From: Gigaspora rosea | Taxonomy: Eukaryota > Glomeromycota > Glomeromycetes > Diversisporales > Gigasporaceae | Direction of reading: 5' to 3' | DNA: 64,000 nucleotides | Assembly: GCA_003550325.1 (NCBI GenBank) | Contig: QKWP01000139.1 | Coordinates: 63,962 to 127,961 of the forward strand | Part shown: positions 1 to 11,391 of the stretch, in pieces | Layout of the letters: the number at the start of each line of letters is the position of its first letter | Position numbering within the stretch: position 1 is the stretch's first letter | Translations under genes and position numbers: made by a program | Notes under the pieces: model-generated | The model's input: only the letters and a program-made list of their open reading frames with translations | Database searches by the model: none | Told to the model about the DNA's origin: nothing

Positions 1-137
1 GAAGGGCTGTTTCCTATGCAAAATTTTGATTTAAGTTTTTTGTATTTTTTATGTTAACACCTGATTCTGAAATTTGATTGGTTGGGCAATAAATAAGAGT
101 ATCGCACTGTGCAATATATAGATAACTCCTTGTTAAA

Positions 138-728
138 ATGCTTTATCACTTGGTTCAGGTTAATGAAGGTATTAAATGTATTATGCCTGAGCGCGTGATG
201 AGTATAGATCCCATAAGCAATCAATTTCTTGATTTTTTGGATGCAATTACACTAGGACAATATGATAATAGAGAGGTTAAAGTTTCTATTGGAAGAGAAA
301 AGTCCAATGGCTGGCGAGAAGTAGATAATGGATTGAGTAGTTATTTAAAAATATTAGAAGTTTTAGAATTTATACAAGTTAAATTTTGCCTTGTGCCTAA
401 TATTAATTTAGATACATCAGATTCAACTCAAGATGGACCCAATGCTTTTAGCATTTTGATGGCAAATTCAAAACTACCTTTACTTCTCCAAAGTTGTACC
501 AAGCATAATAGCTATAATCGCTCTATAATGAAATTATTGAGCTTTTTTAAGCTCAAAAAGTTGGCTGGATGAATGGTCTACATGAAACAATTAGAAAATC
601 ATTTGTAACTCATCTTGCAAGTACTCTGTGGTATATCGATCCACATTTTATAACAATGCGTACATGTTTATGCCACCTACCAGCTTTTTTTGAAAAGTTG
701 AAGACGTATCAAGAAAAAAATATATAAT
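138..728 (+). pseudogene. Broken hypothetical ORF, function unknown
   Basis: An open frame of 144 codons runs from 138 to 572 and then stops. Reading resumes one frame over (WMNGLHETIRKSF..., about 565-725) with coding-like composition, so the two pieces look like one protein broken by a small indel near 545-565 (an in-frame TAA sits in the continuing frame at about 550). No domain is recognised. There is no signal peptide, no membrane segment and no catalytic motif. It may be a fragment of a multicopy mobile gene, because a retroelement and a transposase-like pseudogene follow directly. The 5' end may lie before the window. I am fairly sure it is not an intact gene and unsure of its origin. 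Confidence 0.35.
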
Positions 729-824
729 GAGTATTATTATACTAGCTATCATATAAAGGACCAACTATCTTAGCAAAAACTCTTACATCTTTCGAGTTCT
801 CTTGAAATTTCAATTAGCCAGCCA

Positions 825-1941
825 ATAGCTACCACTGAACTCTTTCTGACGATCATCTGGACCAACTTTTCTATGACAACTGAACTGTAGAAATCTATAG
901 ATAATATGCAACCTCTTACTACAAAACTTCTTTTGGAGTATTTGGGAACAAGAGTTCTACTCAGGGCAACTAAAAAAGAGCTGAAAAAGAAGTCTTGGGA
1001 TAGGTCTCCCTGGAGTAAAACACAAAAACTATCGAATAGTAGTTGGTTACTAAGTAACCGGAAGTCTTTGTCATTAAGCTCAAACAGTTTTGAACTTTAT
1101 GAAAGCTGCATATTTTTCTGTGAACTGCAAAACTTACATGGTTTCAAACCCACGAAACGAGTTGGACCTCTTGGTACTTTCCTCGTCCCTTTGGTCTTTT
1201 TCGAAATTTTGACAAAGTAGGCATTTTGGTTTACTCTCTCCAAAAGATCGACAATGTTTACCCCCAATTGGGAAATGCGGCTACCATATTGGAATGAAGT
1301 CACAAGTGGATTTCGGCCTTTCAGAATAAACAACAACGACACGTGTTTGAGGAAACCTTGTACAGAAATTTCGTTCTAGAATGTTCTTATAGCTGTAGTT
1401 TCTTTTACATACCTATCTCTACAGTTTTTTTTTTAGGTTAGAGGCCATTTTTTCTAGTAATAGTTTTTTGCCTATATATGATAAATTGAGTTTAGTTAGA
1501 GTAGAGACTACTTTTCTTAGTATCATGTAATTTTTAAAATAGTCCACTTGGTGCCGGGGCTTAATTGACCTGAGGCCTTGCTTTTCTTTTTTCTTTTCTA
1601 TCATTTGTTTTTTCGTTTTCTTTGTTGTTTCTTTTTCTTTTTTACCCCATTTTATACATATTTTGCCCTTTAGTAGTTTAGTTTTTTCCTCCCACTTCCA
1701 AGGATATTTCCTCCGGGAAATGCCCTTGTATAGTGGAGCGAGGCTGATGGACTAGTCAGTATCTCCTGAGATGCTGTGCGGCGATTCGCATTTGGTTTAG
1801 TTTAGCTAAATCGGATGATGCCTATGCTGTATTATTCTTTGTATAATGAGTTTGTGCTATTTTTATAGTAGTATAATAAAATCAAAGAGGTCGTATTTGG
1901 TGAGTCTTGCCTAAAAGGAAAGAAAGAAACCAAAAAAAAAC
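825..1941 (+). mobile_element. Non-LTR retroelement copy with poly-A tail and 10-bp TSD
   Basis: The segment ends in an A-rich tail (about 1911-1941) preceded by AATAAAA. It is bracketed by the direct repeat TAGCCAGCCA at 815-824 and 1942-1951, the signature of target-primed reverse transcription. No convincing ORF is present; the 104-codon frame at 906-1220 has no recognisable domain. The region is less A+T-rich than its surroundings. Part of it (about 1185-1360) resembles 7225-7345. It is probably a 5'-truncated LINE or a SINE-like element inserted next to the transposase-like pseudogene downstream. Confidence 0.6.
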
Positions 1942-1959
1942 TAGCCAGCCATGAGCAAG

Positions 1960-4745
1960 TAATAATATATGGAACCAAGTAATGTCTGCAATTCTTTCTT
2001 TAATTGAAACTTTAAAAAAATACTCAGATTATTCAAATTCAACTGCTATTAGTATGAATAAACTTCATCATAGCAATGAAAGTGCTCACAGTCCTGAAAT
2101 CAACAGTACTATATACCAAGTTGTTGCTTGTGAATATAATCAACTTAAAAATGCATATATTTAATTGAATGATTTTTTATTTGAGAAACTGTTTTATGAA
2201 CATATTGATATTCAAAATTATCTTCCAAGTGATGCTATTGACTGGTACTGATTTATAAAAGAGTTGCAGCTTTAGTTTCCAATTGGTGTATATAGGTTAG
2301 TATTTGGGTAACAGTAATAATGTTAGAAGAAAAATCTATAAAACCAAATAGCACTCGTATAGTAATTTGGTTTTCTTGGAATTGTAACTTTTTAGAATTT
2401 TAAAAAATATAATTTACAAATCTAACTAAGTTATTATTTTTTTTATAAAATTTCATACTCTCCAAACATTACAATTTTAAAGATTTTTGATTAATTTCAT
2501 ATCTATTTGTTCTATTTGTTCTCTTCTTTTTTTTTTTAGATATTATCAGGGCAATTATTTGGGAACAATTAGTTATGTATGGAGAATTTCTGAAACTGAA
2601 AATTTGAATAGTAGACAAGATGAAATGTTAAAAACACGTATGTTAGCTAGAATTTATAAAGAATTACCTCGCTACTTTACATGATAAATGCAAAAGAATG
2701 TACTTGATAAGGTAAGATAGTGTTTAAATTTTACATATGCAATATCGTGATAAAGCATTGTATTACTTTACAAAATATAAATGGAGTGACAAAAATCAGG
2801 TGTTTTTTTAGTGGGGAGGGGTAAAAAAGTTGAAATTATATATAAAAACCTGACTATATATATATTAAGAAAGAGGGAAGGGGAGTAGGCCTCTGATAAA
2901 AAATAATTGGGTGATTAATGACATGGCCCTAAGTCAATAAATGCTTAGAGACCTATTATAATATTCTTTGTATCTATACTGTAGTATTTCTATATTTAAA
3001 AAGTTACACCTGCAGTATTACGAATGCTTTATTTTGATCTTACTGGAAATGCTACTGTATCACCTAATGCAATTTGTTGTGAGGTTGAAAAAAGATTAAG
3101 ATTAATGCTAACACTAGCAGATCCTAATATTATATTTGATTTATGAACAAACAATGGATTTAAAGGAACAAAGTTTAAAATATTTTGGGATGAAACAGAA
3201 GCATATTTCAATGAGCAAGTAAGATATATATGTATATATACCTATATATATTTTATTATAAATATTCTACTCTTATATATATATATTTAATATAGAACTT
3301 AATTGCAGTTAATGAATAGCAACTTGGAACTGGTTTATATATTTTACTGGCATTATCAATCTGTGAACTTTGTGAAACTGTAATAGAAAGATTAAAAAAT
3401 ACTTATAATGATCCTTTATCTACTGACATTAACATTCCATCAGATGAATGGATTCATCTTCAATTTTGTTCTACAAATGCTACCACAACATGAGCATTAC
3501 ATTATACTGGCTGATTCAATATAAAGTTTAAAGTACAAAGCTGAATGCTTTAAAAAGTAAGTAATGATGTATATTATTGTGTAGCATTTTTTCAATATCT
3601 CAGAGAATTTTGTTTCAGTACTGTCAGTGGGTTTGTTTAATTGCTGCAAATGATAAAGATAATAAATACAAAATTCCCATAGAGGAAGATATTGCAGTTT
3701 CAACAGGTGTGCGAAATCGATGTTCTATTATTGCTCAAGAAAGCATATTAGCTGCTGCTGATCAAGATTTCTCAAAATTATCTTTAGCACCATCAGTTAT
3801 TTTTTTATATCTATTCCTAATAATATTTCTGGATCAGTTTATAATGGGCAAGTATTTGTATCATACAAAGATACAGTTTTTGAGCCAAGCACTGCTATTA
3901 GACATTCAACTGAATTTTTAAAAGCATTAATTTTAAATATATAAATCAAATATTACCACCAATTTTATGTCTTTATACTAATGGAGGTCCAGACCATCAC
4001 TGTAATTATGGTTTAGTACGAATTGCCCTAATTTGTCTTTTTTTTTTGTGGTGATTTTGATTTGCTTGTTGTAGTCTGTACTGCTCCCAATCATAGTTGA
4101 ACAAATTCTGCTGAACAAATAATGAGTACTTTGAATTTGGGTCTTCAAGGTGTAGCACTTAAACATGACTTGATGAGTTCTAAATTAGAAACCTTATTTC
4201 AAACAGCAAATACTTTAGATAATATATGTAAAAAAGCTCATNCCCTAATTTGTCTTTTTTTTTTGTGGTGATTTTGATTTGCTTGTTGTAGTCTGTACTG
4301 CTCCCAATCATAGTTGAACAAATTCTGCTGAACAAATGATGAGTTCTAAATTAGAAACCTTATTTCAAACAGCAAATACTTTAGATAATATATGTAAAAA
4401 AGCTCATGAATATTAAAAATTAGAAACTGAGTTAAAAAAAAGTATTGCTAGTGTTCAAGAAATATTAAATAATTGTACTGAAAGACTTTAGTTAAAAAAT
4501 AATAAATTTAAATATTATTCTTCAGCAAGTAAAGAAGACATTACTTAAATATTTGAAGTAAATCAGATTTACTATCCTTTTTTTTATTACTTAAAATTAT
4601 AAAATAATTAAATTTTAAACAGTCAATTTTTAGAATAGATCCGACTTTAAAAATTGAAGAAACTACACAAACACAAATACATCGCTATCTAGAATTGGTT
4701 AAGTTTATAGATACACATTGCCAAGCACGTATTTATAGTTTTCAG
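1960..4745 (+). pseudogene. Intron-containing DDE-transposase-like gene, degenerate
   Basis: Coding fragments are separated by intron-like gaps with GT/AG ends, for example an acceptor at 2540, a donor after 2711, a donor after 3216 and a donor after 4745. Fragments in order include MSAILSLIETLKK (1982), GNYLGTISYVWRISETENLN (about 2550), LTGNATVSPNAICCEVEKR (about 3040), GTGLYILLALSICELCETV (about 3330), AANDKDNKYKIPI (about 3645), LYTNGGPDHHCNYG (about 3970) and TAPNHS-stop-TNSAEQ (about 4080 and again about 4300). The spaced acidic blocks (ND, GGPDH, NS-AE) match a multicopy protein family I know from Glomeromycotina and other eukaryotes. A DDE-type transposase role is inference. At least eight in-frame stops and several frame changes make it non-functional. 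Part of the third block is duplicated around the unknown base at 4242. Confidence 0.6.
4026..4407 (+). repeat. Duplicated 216/165-bp segment around an unknown base (n at 4242)
   Basis: Positions 4026-4241 recur at 4243-4407, including the same 10-T run. The second copy lacks 51 bases (17 codons); apart from that gap the two copies look identical. The missing piece lies between two ATGAG sequences, a microhomology. The lone n sits exactly at the junction. This is either an assembly join of two allelic or paralogous contigs, or a real tandem duplication with a gap-fill base. Confidence 0.9.
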
Positions 4746-6385
4746 GTATGCATTGATAATAAGGCTAATAGATAGTAATTTGTTGTAGTTATATGAATTT
4801 TATTGTAATTTGTAATAGAAAATTTAATCATGTTAATTTTATGAAAGTCTAGAAATTTGAGACCTAGCAGATTAATATTTTACTATGTAAAGCATTGTTA
4901 TACAATTTTAATTTTATCTAATAACAAAAATAATTATTTCTAAAATTAGAAGAAAATCAAATTTGGTTATTTGGTTATACAATCTTTATTTACTATTTGC
5001 ACAAAAAAATTTTTCTAGTACCATAGAGTCATTTTTAAGACAAAAACTCTATATATTCTTCAGCATAAATCAATAATGATTTTAATATCAAAAAATTTTA
5101 TTTATCAAATTTTTTTTTAAATAGTAATATTCACATACCATGGTAGTGAATACTACTATATTAAAGCTGATTAATTAAAGCAATAGAAGACAAATAGATT
5201 TAATTTTATTAGATATATTAGGACCTTGAAATATATATAGATAGATTAGGTTTATTATAAAATTATTAAAAATAGTAAGATCTGTAGAAAAAACTCCAAC
5301 AATAAGCAAAAATTACTATAAATAAAAAAGATTTGCATAAAAAACATCCAAAATAAGCAAACTAATACCTGACCTTTTATGTATATTTCGGGGTCCTGAT
5401 ATATTACAAAAATAATCAATAAGATATTATTTGATGAAATGCACAAATTATTCCAATATCTGCAAATTATTTTAGTCTTAAGGACCATGTTATGATTTTA
5501 ATTATATTTTTCTAAATATCTAGCTAATACAAATAAATATCTTAATCCAAAATAAAAAGAAACTAGTATTTGGTATAAAAAGACATATTATAGTATAACA
5601 AGTTTATAAAAGAAATTGAACAATGTACTAAAATTACTATACCTAAGAATTTATTGTCAAATTATTTTAAAAGAAAGACTACAATACAGATCTTATATGA
5701 TAATAAAATTTTTAAAAAAAAAATAATAGATATTACTGGGTATCATTGTATGCTAGGGGTCTGAGTTTATAAAAAAACCAATGAGTTACAAAAATTAATA
5801 GAAATATCAAGTTTGGTTTCTTTTTATAATTCTAATTTAAGCAATTTATTTCAAGAAATTCAACTGATTAACTTATTCAAGAAATGCAACCAATTAATTT
5901 TCTTATAAAATCCAACTAATTAACATGTCTTAAGAAAACTATTCTATCAATTTATCTCAAGAAATTCAATTTATCAATTTATCTCAAGAAATTTAATCTA
6001 TCTTACTACTTCAAAAAATTTGATCAATTTATCTCTAGAAGTTCATTCATTAAATATAGACTAATTGAATTCTATTTAGATATTTGATAATTTACAATAT
6101 AATAAAAAAAAGAAAATTAAAAAATTTTTTTGATCTTTTGTAACTCTTACTACTGATCACTTGTACCAAAATATGCATAGAAATTCTGAAGTGAAGTTAT
6201 AATAAAAACAGTAGAAAAACTTAGAAAACATATAAAGCAGCATAGCAGCTATTATTTAGAGATATAGTTAATTGTATATTTGCTAGTAGCTTCAGAGTTT
6301 AACATATACTGACAAGAAATAGCACTTGTTATTTAGAAATAAAGTTCATAAACTACTTGCAGACAAGTTCAGAGTTTATTACTTA
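4746..6385. other. A+T-rich stretch without recognisable gene
   Basis: No coding frame longer than about 80 codons with plausible composition is present. It holds the tail of the preceding pseudogene and a degenerate minisatellite (5835-6052). Confidence 0.6.
5835..6052. repeat. Degenerate minisatellite, unit about 27 bp
   Basis: The motif TCAAGAAATTCAA followed by ATCAATTTATC or a close variant recurs about seven times with substitutions and small indels. Confidence 0.6.
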
Positions 6386-7143
6386 TGGTGCTCCAAGTCA
6401 CTTTTCATCAAATTCTGATTGCTTTTTTAAAATCTAAAGAGTTATTTAATAAATAACTGATAAAAATAAATCATTATCTTTAGCTCTATTAAACTTATTG
6501 GTTAAAATTTTTTAAAAGTCCAAATATCAAAATTATATAATATTAAAATTTAAAAAATTTATACAATTTATTATATAAGCTATAAAATTGGCGCCTTGTT
6601 GTTACATATAATTTATATCAAAATTGGGTCACATATATTTGATCTACATAAAATTTGCATGAAAATGATAAATCAGTTCTTGACTAGTTCTAAATCTTTG
6701 TAAGACAAACCAATAGCATTAGCATCAATTAAATCAGTCTGAATATCTTTATCCTATAATAATTTTTGCCCTTCACAACATACTGTATATACATACTAGT
6801 TTAGTGTCAATAAATTAGTCATATATATATATCAATAAACAGAGTTTGATTAACGATTAAATCGATTATCATAGAATCGATTCTTATCCCTAGTTGTGCA
6901 GTTATCAAATATAATTGATCAATAGCGAGATGATTTTGTGATACTAATTCATAAAAATTATTCACATTACACGACCTACAAATATTTGGGCTATAATAGC
7001 AGATAATTTAGGCTGGGTTACAAATTTTTATATCTAGCCAAACCTAAATTTGGCGCATCTTGAATATATCTAGCAAATTCGGCGTATCTTGAACATATCT
7101 AACCAAATTTGGCACATTTGATAAGAAGTGACTTGGAGTACCA
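6386..7143. mobile_element. Tc1/mariner-like non-autonomous element, 758 bp
   Basis: The left end TGGTGCTCCAAGTCAC (6386) is the inverted counterpart of GTGACTTGGAGTACCA ending at 7143. The repeat extends to about 28 bp with a few mismatches. A TA dinucleotide abuts both ends (6384-6385 and 7144-7145), the target duplication of the Tc1/mariner superfamily. Near the right end a 32-bp unit (AAATTTGGCGCATCTTGA type) is repeated about three times. There is no transposase ORF, so it would depend on enzyme made elsewhere. Confidence 0.7.
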
Positions 7144-7224
7144 TACCAAAAAGAAGTAGGATTTGAACTATAAAAGATCTACTAACTACTTGGTGTCATT
7201 AGTTTTTTTTTTGTTTTTGAAGAA

Positions 7225-7460
7225 TTTTTAAAAGTGGGCTTTTTGGCATACCTCTTCCAAAGATTGATAGTTTTATACTAACCAAATTGGAAAAGCACCT
7301 ACTATATTGAATATGATTGTCATAAGTGGTTTGGAAACAAATAATATGGAAGGACATTTAGGGTCCTTGGAGAAAACTACTAGAAGAAGATTCTAAAATA
7401 CTTATTATAAAAGTAGTCAGGTCTTAAGACTACTTATTTTGGTTTAATATTACTGAAACT
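7225..7460 (+). repeat. Diverged copy of the 1185-1440 sequence
   Basis: It aligns to 1185-1360 through GGC-TTTTGG, TCTTCCAAAGAT/TCTCCAAAAGAT, AATTGGAAAA/AATTGGGAAA and CTACTATATTG/CTACCATATTG in the same order and spacing. It is more A+T-rich than the copy at 1.2 kb, consistent with older decay. It is probably a fragment of the same retroelement family. Confidence 0.5.
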
Positions 7461-7849
7461 TAATCATAGTTGGTAAATGGAGCTCTATAATCTTAACAAT
7501 TTTTATTTTTAAAGTCTGAGTATTACCTAAGGGTTCTCTTTAGCTAAGTTTAGACTGCAGATAAAATCTACAGAATAATGGAAGACTGTAATGCAGTTCG
7601 AGTTTTTTTTTATATCCAGTGCAAAAACATTGGTATGCCAAATAAAATTAATAAAAAAATTTTTTATATAAAAACTTAAGGAAAAACTAAAATGGTGACC
7701 ATTGCCATGAAGACCCCTATATGATTACCAATCATTTTTCAGATTGGTGATCATATATAAACAATAATTATTCTTTTGATAATTATTGGTTTTTTTTTTG
7801 CTCTATTGTTTTTTATATTTTTGATTTAAATAGCTTCTTTTTTTTTCTT

Positions 7850-8830
7850 TCTCTTTAAGGTATACTTTCGTCATTGAAGTCATTGCTAGAGCCGTTACTA
7901 GAGCCATCATTGGAAACTGTCATTAAAGCCTTGGATTGTCACGAAGTTGTGTTTGGACTATTGAGATTTAATTAAAACTGGGATCTTGTAAGATAAGTTG
8001 TCTCTTTTTTTTCTTTATATTTCCTTTAAACTAATTTTAACTTTCTTGTAGGTTTGCTTCTCGGAAGACCAGACAGTAGAAGGTAGAAACAGGATCCTGT
8101 GAAATATAGTTTTTTTTTCTCCTATTTGTTTGGTTTTTTTTTGCTTTTGTTTCTTATTTTGTTTTTTTTTGTAGGGTCTTTACCAAAAAATCGAAGTTGA
8201 GTATTTGAGATAAGAATTAGGAGTGTTCTGGGCTTTTATTATTCGGTATTGTCGTTTAAAAACTATAGAGATTTATTTGGTATAGTAGTTTTGGTTTTCA
8301 TTGTTTCAGTACCGTTGTTTATAGAGTATAGAAATACTAGGCTTTTGTCATTTAGTGCTGTAGTTTTTTTGAAAATTGTAAAAGCGGAATCCTGCAAGAT
8401 ATGTTTTTTTATTCCTTCTGTTGTTTGGGGTTTTTTTTTGCTTTTGTTTCTTACTTTCTTTTTTTTTTATAGGTGCCTTACTGGAAAATCGAGTATTGGA
8501 GATAAGAATTAGGCTTTCATCATTCGGTGTCGTTGTTTAAAGACTATGAAGATTTATTCGGTTCAGTAGTTTTTGGCTTTCGTTGTTTCAGTGCTGCAGT
8601 TTATGAAATATAGAAATTCTGGGCTTTTGTCATTCGGTGCTGTAGTTTTTTTGAAAATAGAGAAACAGGATTCTGCAAAATATGTTTTTTTTTCTTCTAT
8701 TGTTTGGTTTTTTTTTGCTTCGTTTCTTACTTTTTTTTTTTGTAGGTGCTTTACTAGAAATTCGAGTATTGGAGATAAAAATTAGGCTTTCATTGTTCGA
8801 TATTGTCATTTAAAGACTAAGGAGATTTAT
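7850..8830 (+). repeat. Tandem array of intron-like units, about 275-290 bp
   Basis: About three units recur. The landmark GAGTATTGGAGATAAGAATT lies near 8195 (variant), 8490 and 8764. Each unit has a short exon-like part, then a donor-like site (TTGTAAGATA at 7987, variants CCTGTGAAAT, CCTGCAAGAT and TCTGCAAAAT in later units), a long T-rich stretch and a TTTGTAG or TTATAG acceptor-like end. Frames of 87 codons (8249-8512) and 70 codons (8573-8785) are products of the repetition and share the ending SSIGDKN. I do not recognise a protein. A T-rich tail continues to about 9115. Confidence 0.6.
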
Positions 8831-8839
8831 TCAGGTTGA

Positions 8840-9396
8840 CTTTTTTGAATCTTGAACATAAGAATCTTGGATTGGATAGAGAAAAAGCATTAGTTGATGT
8901 ACTTTCAAAAACTCTACGCTGATGTACTATTGTTTTAGAGCCTTTGTCGCTTCGGTGTTGGTATAATATCATCGTAATAGGATAGATTTCTTTTTTTTTT
9001 ATGATTTTTTATTTTTTTTTTAGTTTTTTTTTTTATAGTTTTCTTTTTTTTTTGAGTACATGTTTGTCACAATATCAATTAATATTTTTTATTTTTATAG
9101 TTTTTTTTTATGTAATTTAATTGTAACCAATTTGATTTTGATAAGTCATATAAATTAAAATCATGTAATCGTTATTATTTTGATCGAATCTGAACTTCCA
9201 GGCTTATTTTTAATAAAATTTTTAATTGACTAATAAAAATCAATTACGTGAATCACATGCTTAATTTTGACAAATCGAGTACATGATTTACGTGATTAAT
9301 TTTTATTGGTCAATCAAAGATCGCCATAAAATAACACCCTAAATATAATATTTTTTTTAAAAAAAATGATTTTTAGATTATAGAAAAATAATTATG
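8840..9396. other. T-rich non-coding stretch with a perfect-length hairpin
   Basis: Poly-T runs occupy about 8990-9110. A hairpin with 36-bp arms (9225-9260 and 9279-9314, mostly complementary) follows. No gene is seen. Confidence 0.6.
9225..9314. repeat. Inverted repeat, 36-bp arms, 18-bp loop
   Basis: The arm beginning ATTGACTAATAAAAATCA pairs with the arm ending TTTTTATTGGTCAAT, with about six mismatches. Most of the mismatches are transitions. It is possibly the remnant of a foldback element. Confidence 0.65.
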
Positions 9397-10428
9397 ATAT
9401 GGGCTAGTGCGAAAAGATTAATACCTCAATATTTTAATTAAAAAGTACTGCTAATAAAAGTTTTTAAATTATTAATAATATAATTAAATATTTTTTACAA
9501 TTGAATAACTATGGTATGAACTATCATTTTTTTATTAATTATATTATTTTATATTACCTTTATATAAAAATAGATGAAAGCTAACTTTTTAGATAAAATA
9601 AAATTACAAAAAAATTTTTTCTTAAAAAAATAGATTTTAATTAATATCTTAATGAATTTGAATGTTTAAAGCTTGCTACTACGCAAATAACTAGCTATAG
9701 ATTCGATAAAACTATATTTAAAATTTCATATAAAAATAATCACTAGATAAAAAGTTATTAAATATTAAAGTTAATGTATTTGTATTAAAAATTATTAATT
9801 TACTATATGTACTATATATATTTAATAGTAAAACTTAGCTTAAAAATAACTATTAGTAAATTTTTTTATATTTTATATAAATAAAGAACTGGACTAGATG
9901 GTGACCCTATTTTGATATCTCAAAATTTTACTAGGGTATCCCCTATTGCAACCCCTGTTGCACTTCTAACAAAAATGATCCTCTCGCAATTCTGTACTAA
10001 TCTTGATTCTAACTCTAACTCTAACCCTAACTCTAATTATAAACAAAATTAATTATTAGTATGTTAGAGAGTGCAAAATGCACAGGGCATCATTTAGATT
10101 TTTTCTAAATAAATATTTAAATTTTAAAATAAACTTTTTTATTATCCAATAAAATAAAGTTAAATTAAAAAACTTAAATTTTATATATAAAAAAATTTTT
10201 ATTACTATATCACGATCAAATTTGTCATTTCTAAATATAGTAAAATTTACTTAAAAAGTTAATACTAAAAATTTCTTGATTTTTTATATAAAATAATTAA
10301 ATAAATTATATTAAACCCTTTCCTATCTACTAAAATAATGTTTTAAATTAAAAAAATTACATTTTATTACTAAAAAAATTACTATCAATTTTTATTTGAG
10401 GTATCAATCTTTTTGCACTGGCCTATAT
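9397..10428. mobile_element. Non-autonomous element with about 35-bp terminal inverted repeats
   Basis: The left end ATATGGGCTAGTGCGAAAAG (9397) is inverted at the right end (TTTTTGCACTGGCCTATAT, about 10410-10428). The repeat continues through GATTAATACCTCAA. A third copy of the same terminus lies at 18206-18237. The interior is A+T-rich and non-coding. It contains an inner inverted pair (CTAGATGGTGACCCT near 9895; its inverted partner near 10080-10100), suggesting a nested element, and a short AACTCTAACCCTAACTC tract at about 10012. Confidence 0.6.
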
Positions 10429-10945
10429 ACAAAAATAAACACTTTATTAATAGCAATTTTTTTTAATATTTTTTATATAAAAATTTATAGTAAAACGTAT
10501 AAAATTCTATAAAAATCTATAAAAAATTTTTGAAGTTAAATTTCTGAATTTTTTAAACTTTTTTTTTATTTAAAAAATATAATATAATAAAATTTATAAT
10601 TTTAAAACTTAGCTCAGTATATAGATTTTAAATTAAATTATACTATTTTAATGCATTTTTTAAATTGAATTGAATAAGTTTGAAGTCTAATTTTCTATAA
10701 CCTGTAATTCAAATTTAACAAAATTTATATAGTATATTTATTATATGCACACCAAGGCATTTGTATAATACAAGCATGTTATACTATATATTTGGTTTAA
10801 AATATCTAATGTATAATTTTTTTCAAAATTTTTTTTATTTTTTTTTTGAATTAAATTATAATAATAATAAAATCATATAAATAATTAATTTAAAAGATAT
10901 TTTATTAAAAATATAAAATAATTTTATATGAAATAACTAATTGTA
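10429..10945. other. A+T-rich non-coding stretch
   Basis: I see no gene, element end or tandem repeat here. Confidence 0.5.
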
Positions 10946-11233
10946 CACAGAGTGTTTGAACACGAGTATAATAATTTTTATAAATTAAAAGATTTTTTAT
11001 TAAAATAAAAAATAATTTAATTAATATTAGAGTTAGAGTAAGAACTGGGATGGGGCAGGAGAGCATAGTTTATACCAAAATTTTACAAGTAATTTTTTTT
11101 CTTAGATTGTTTTTTAAGCAAAATTTTAAGATACAATTAATTTTTGTTTTTCTTTATATTTGTTGTACAAAAATTATCTGCATACTGCATTTTTCTATAT
11201 AATTTGTGTAGTACAGTATTCAAACACCCTGTG
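10946..11233. mobile_element. TA-flanked MITE, 288 bp
   Basis: CACAGAGTGTTTGAACAC at the left is inverted at the right (GTATTCAAACACCCTGTG), and TA dinucleotides abut both ends (10944-10945 and 11234-11235). The size, lack of coding capacity and TA target fit a Tc1/mariner-type MITE. Confidence 0.7.
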
Positions 11234-11391
11234 TACAAATAGAAATGCTCATTTTATATATACTGTTAATAATTTATTAATTTACAATTACAGTAAAAAA
11301 TTGATTTAAATTGGTATACGTTAGCTATATATTGTTTTTATTTCATTGTTTTATGTATAATCATTTAAAACTTATATGAATAAAAAGCAAG

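Noticed and set aside
8249-8785. Two related membrane-protein-like ORFs
   Set aside because: The apparent hydrophobic segments come from poly-T runs inside tandem non-coding units.
10005-10040. Telomere-like AACTCTAACCCTAACTC tract
   Set aside because: Only one CCCTAA is present among variant units, and it lies inside a non-autonomous element. It does not support an interstitial telomere.
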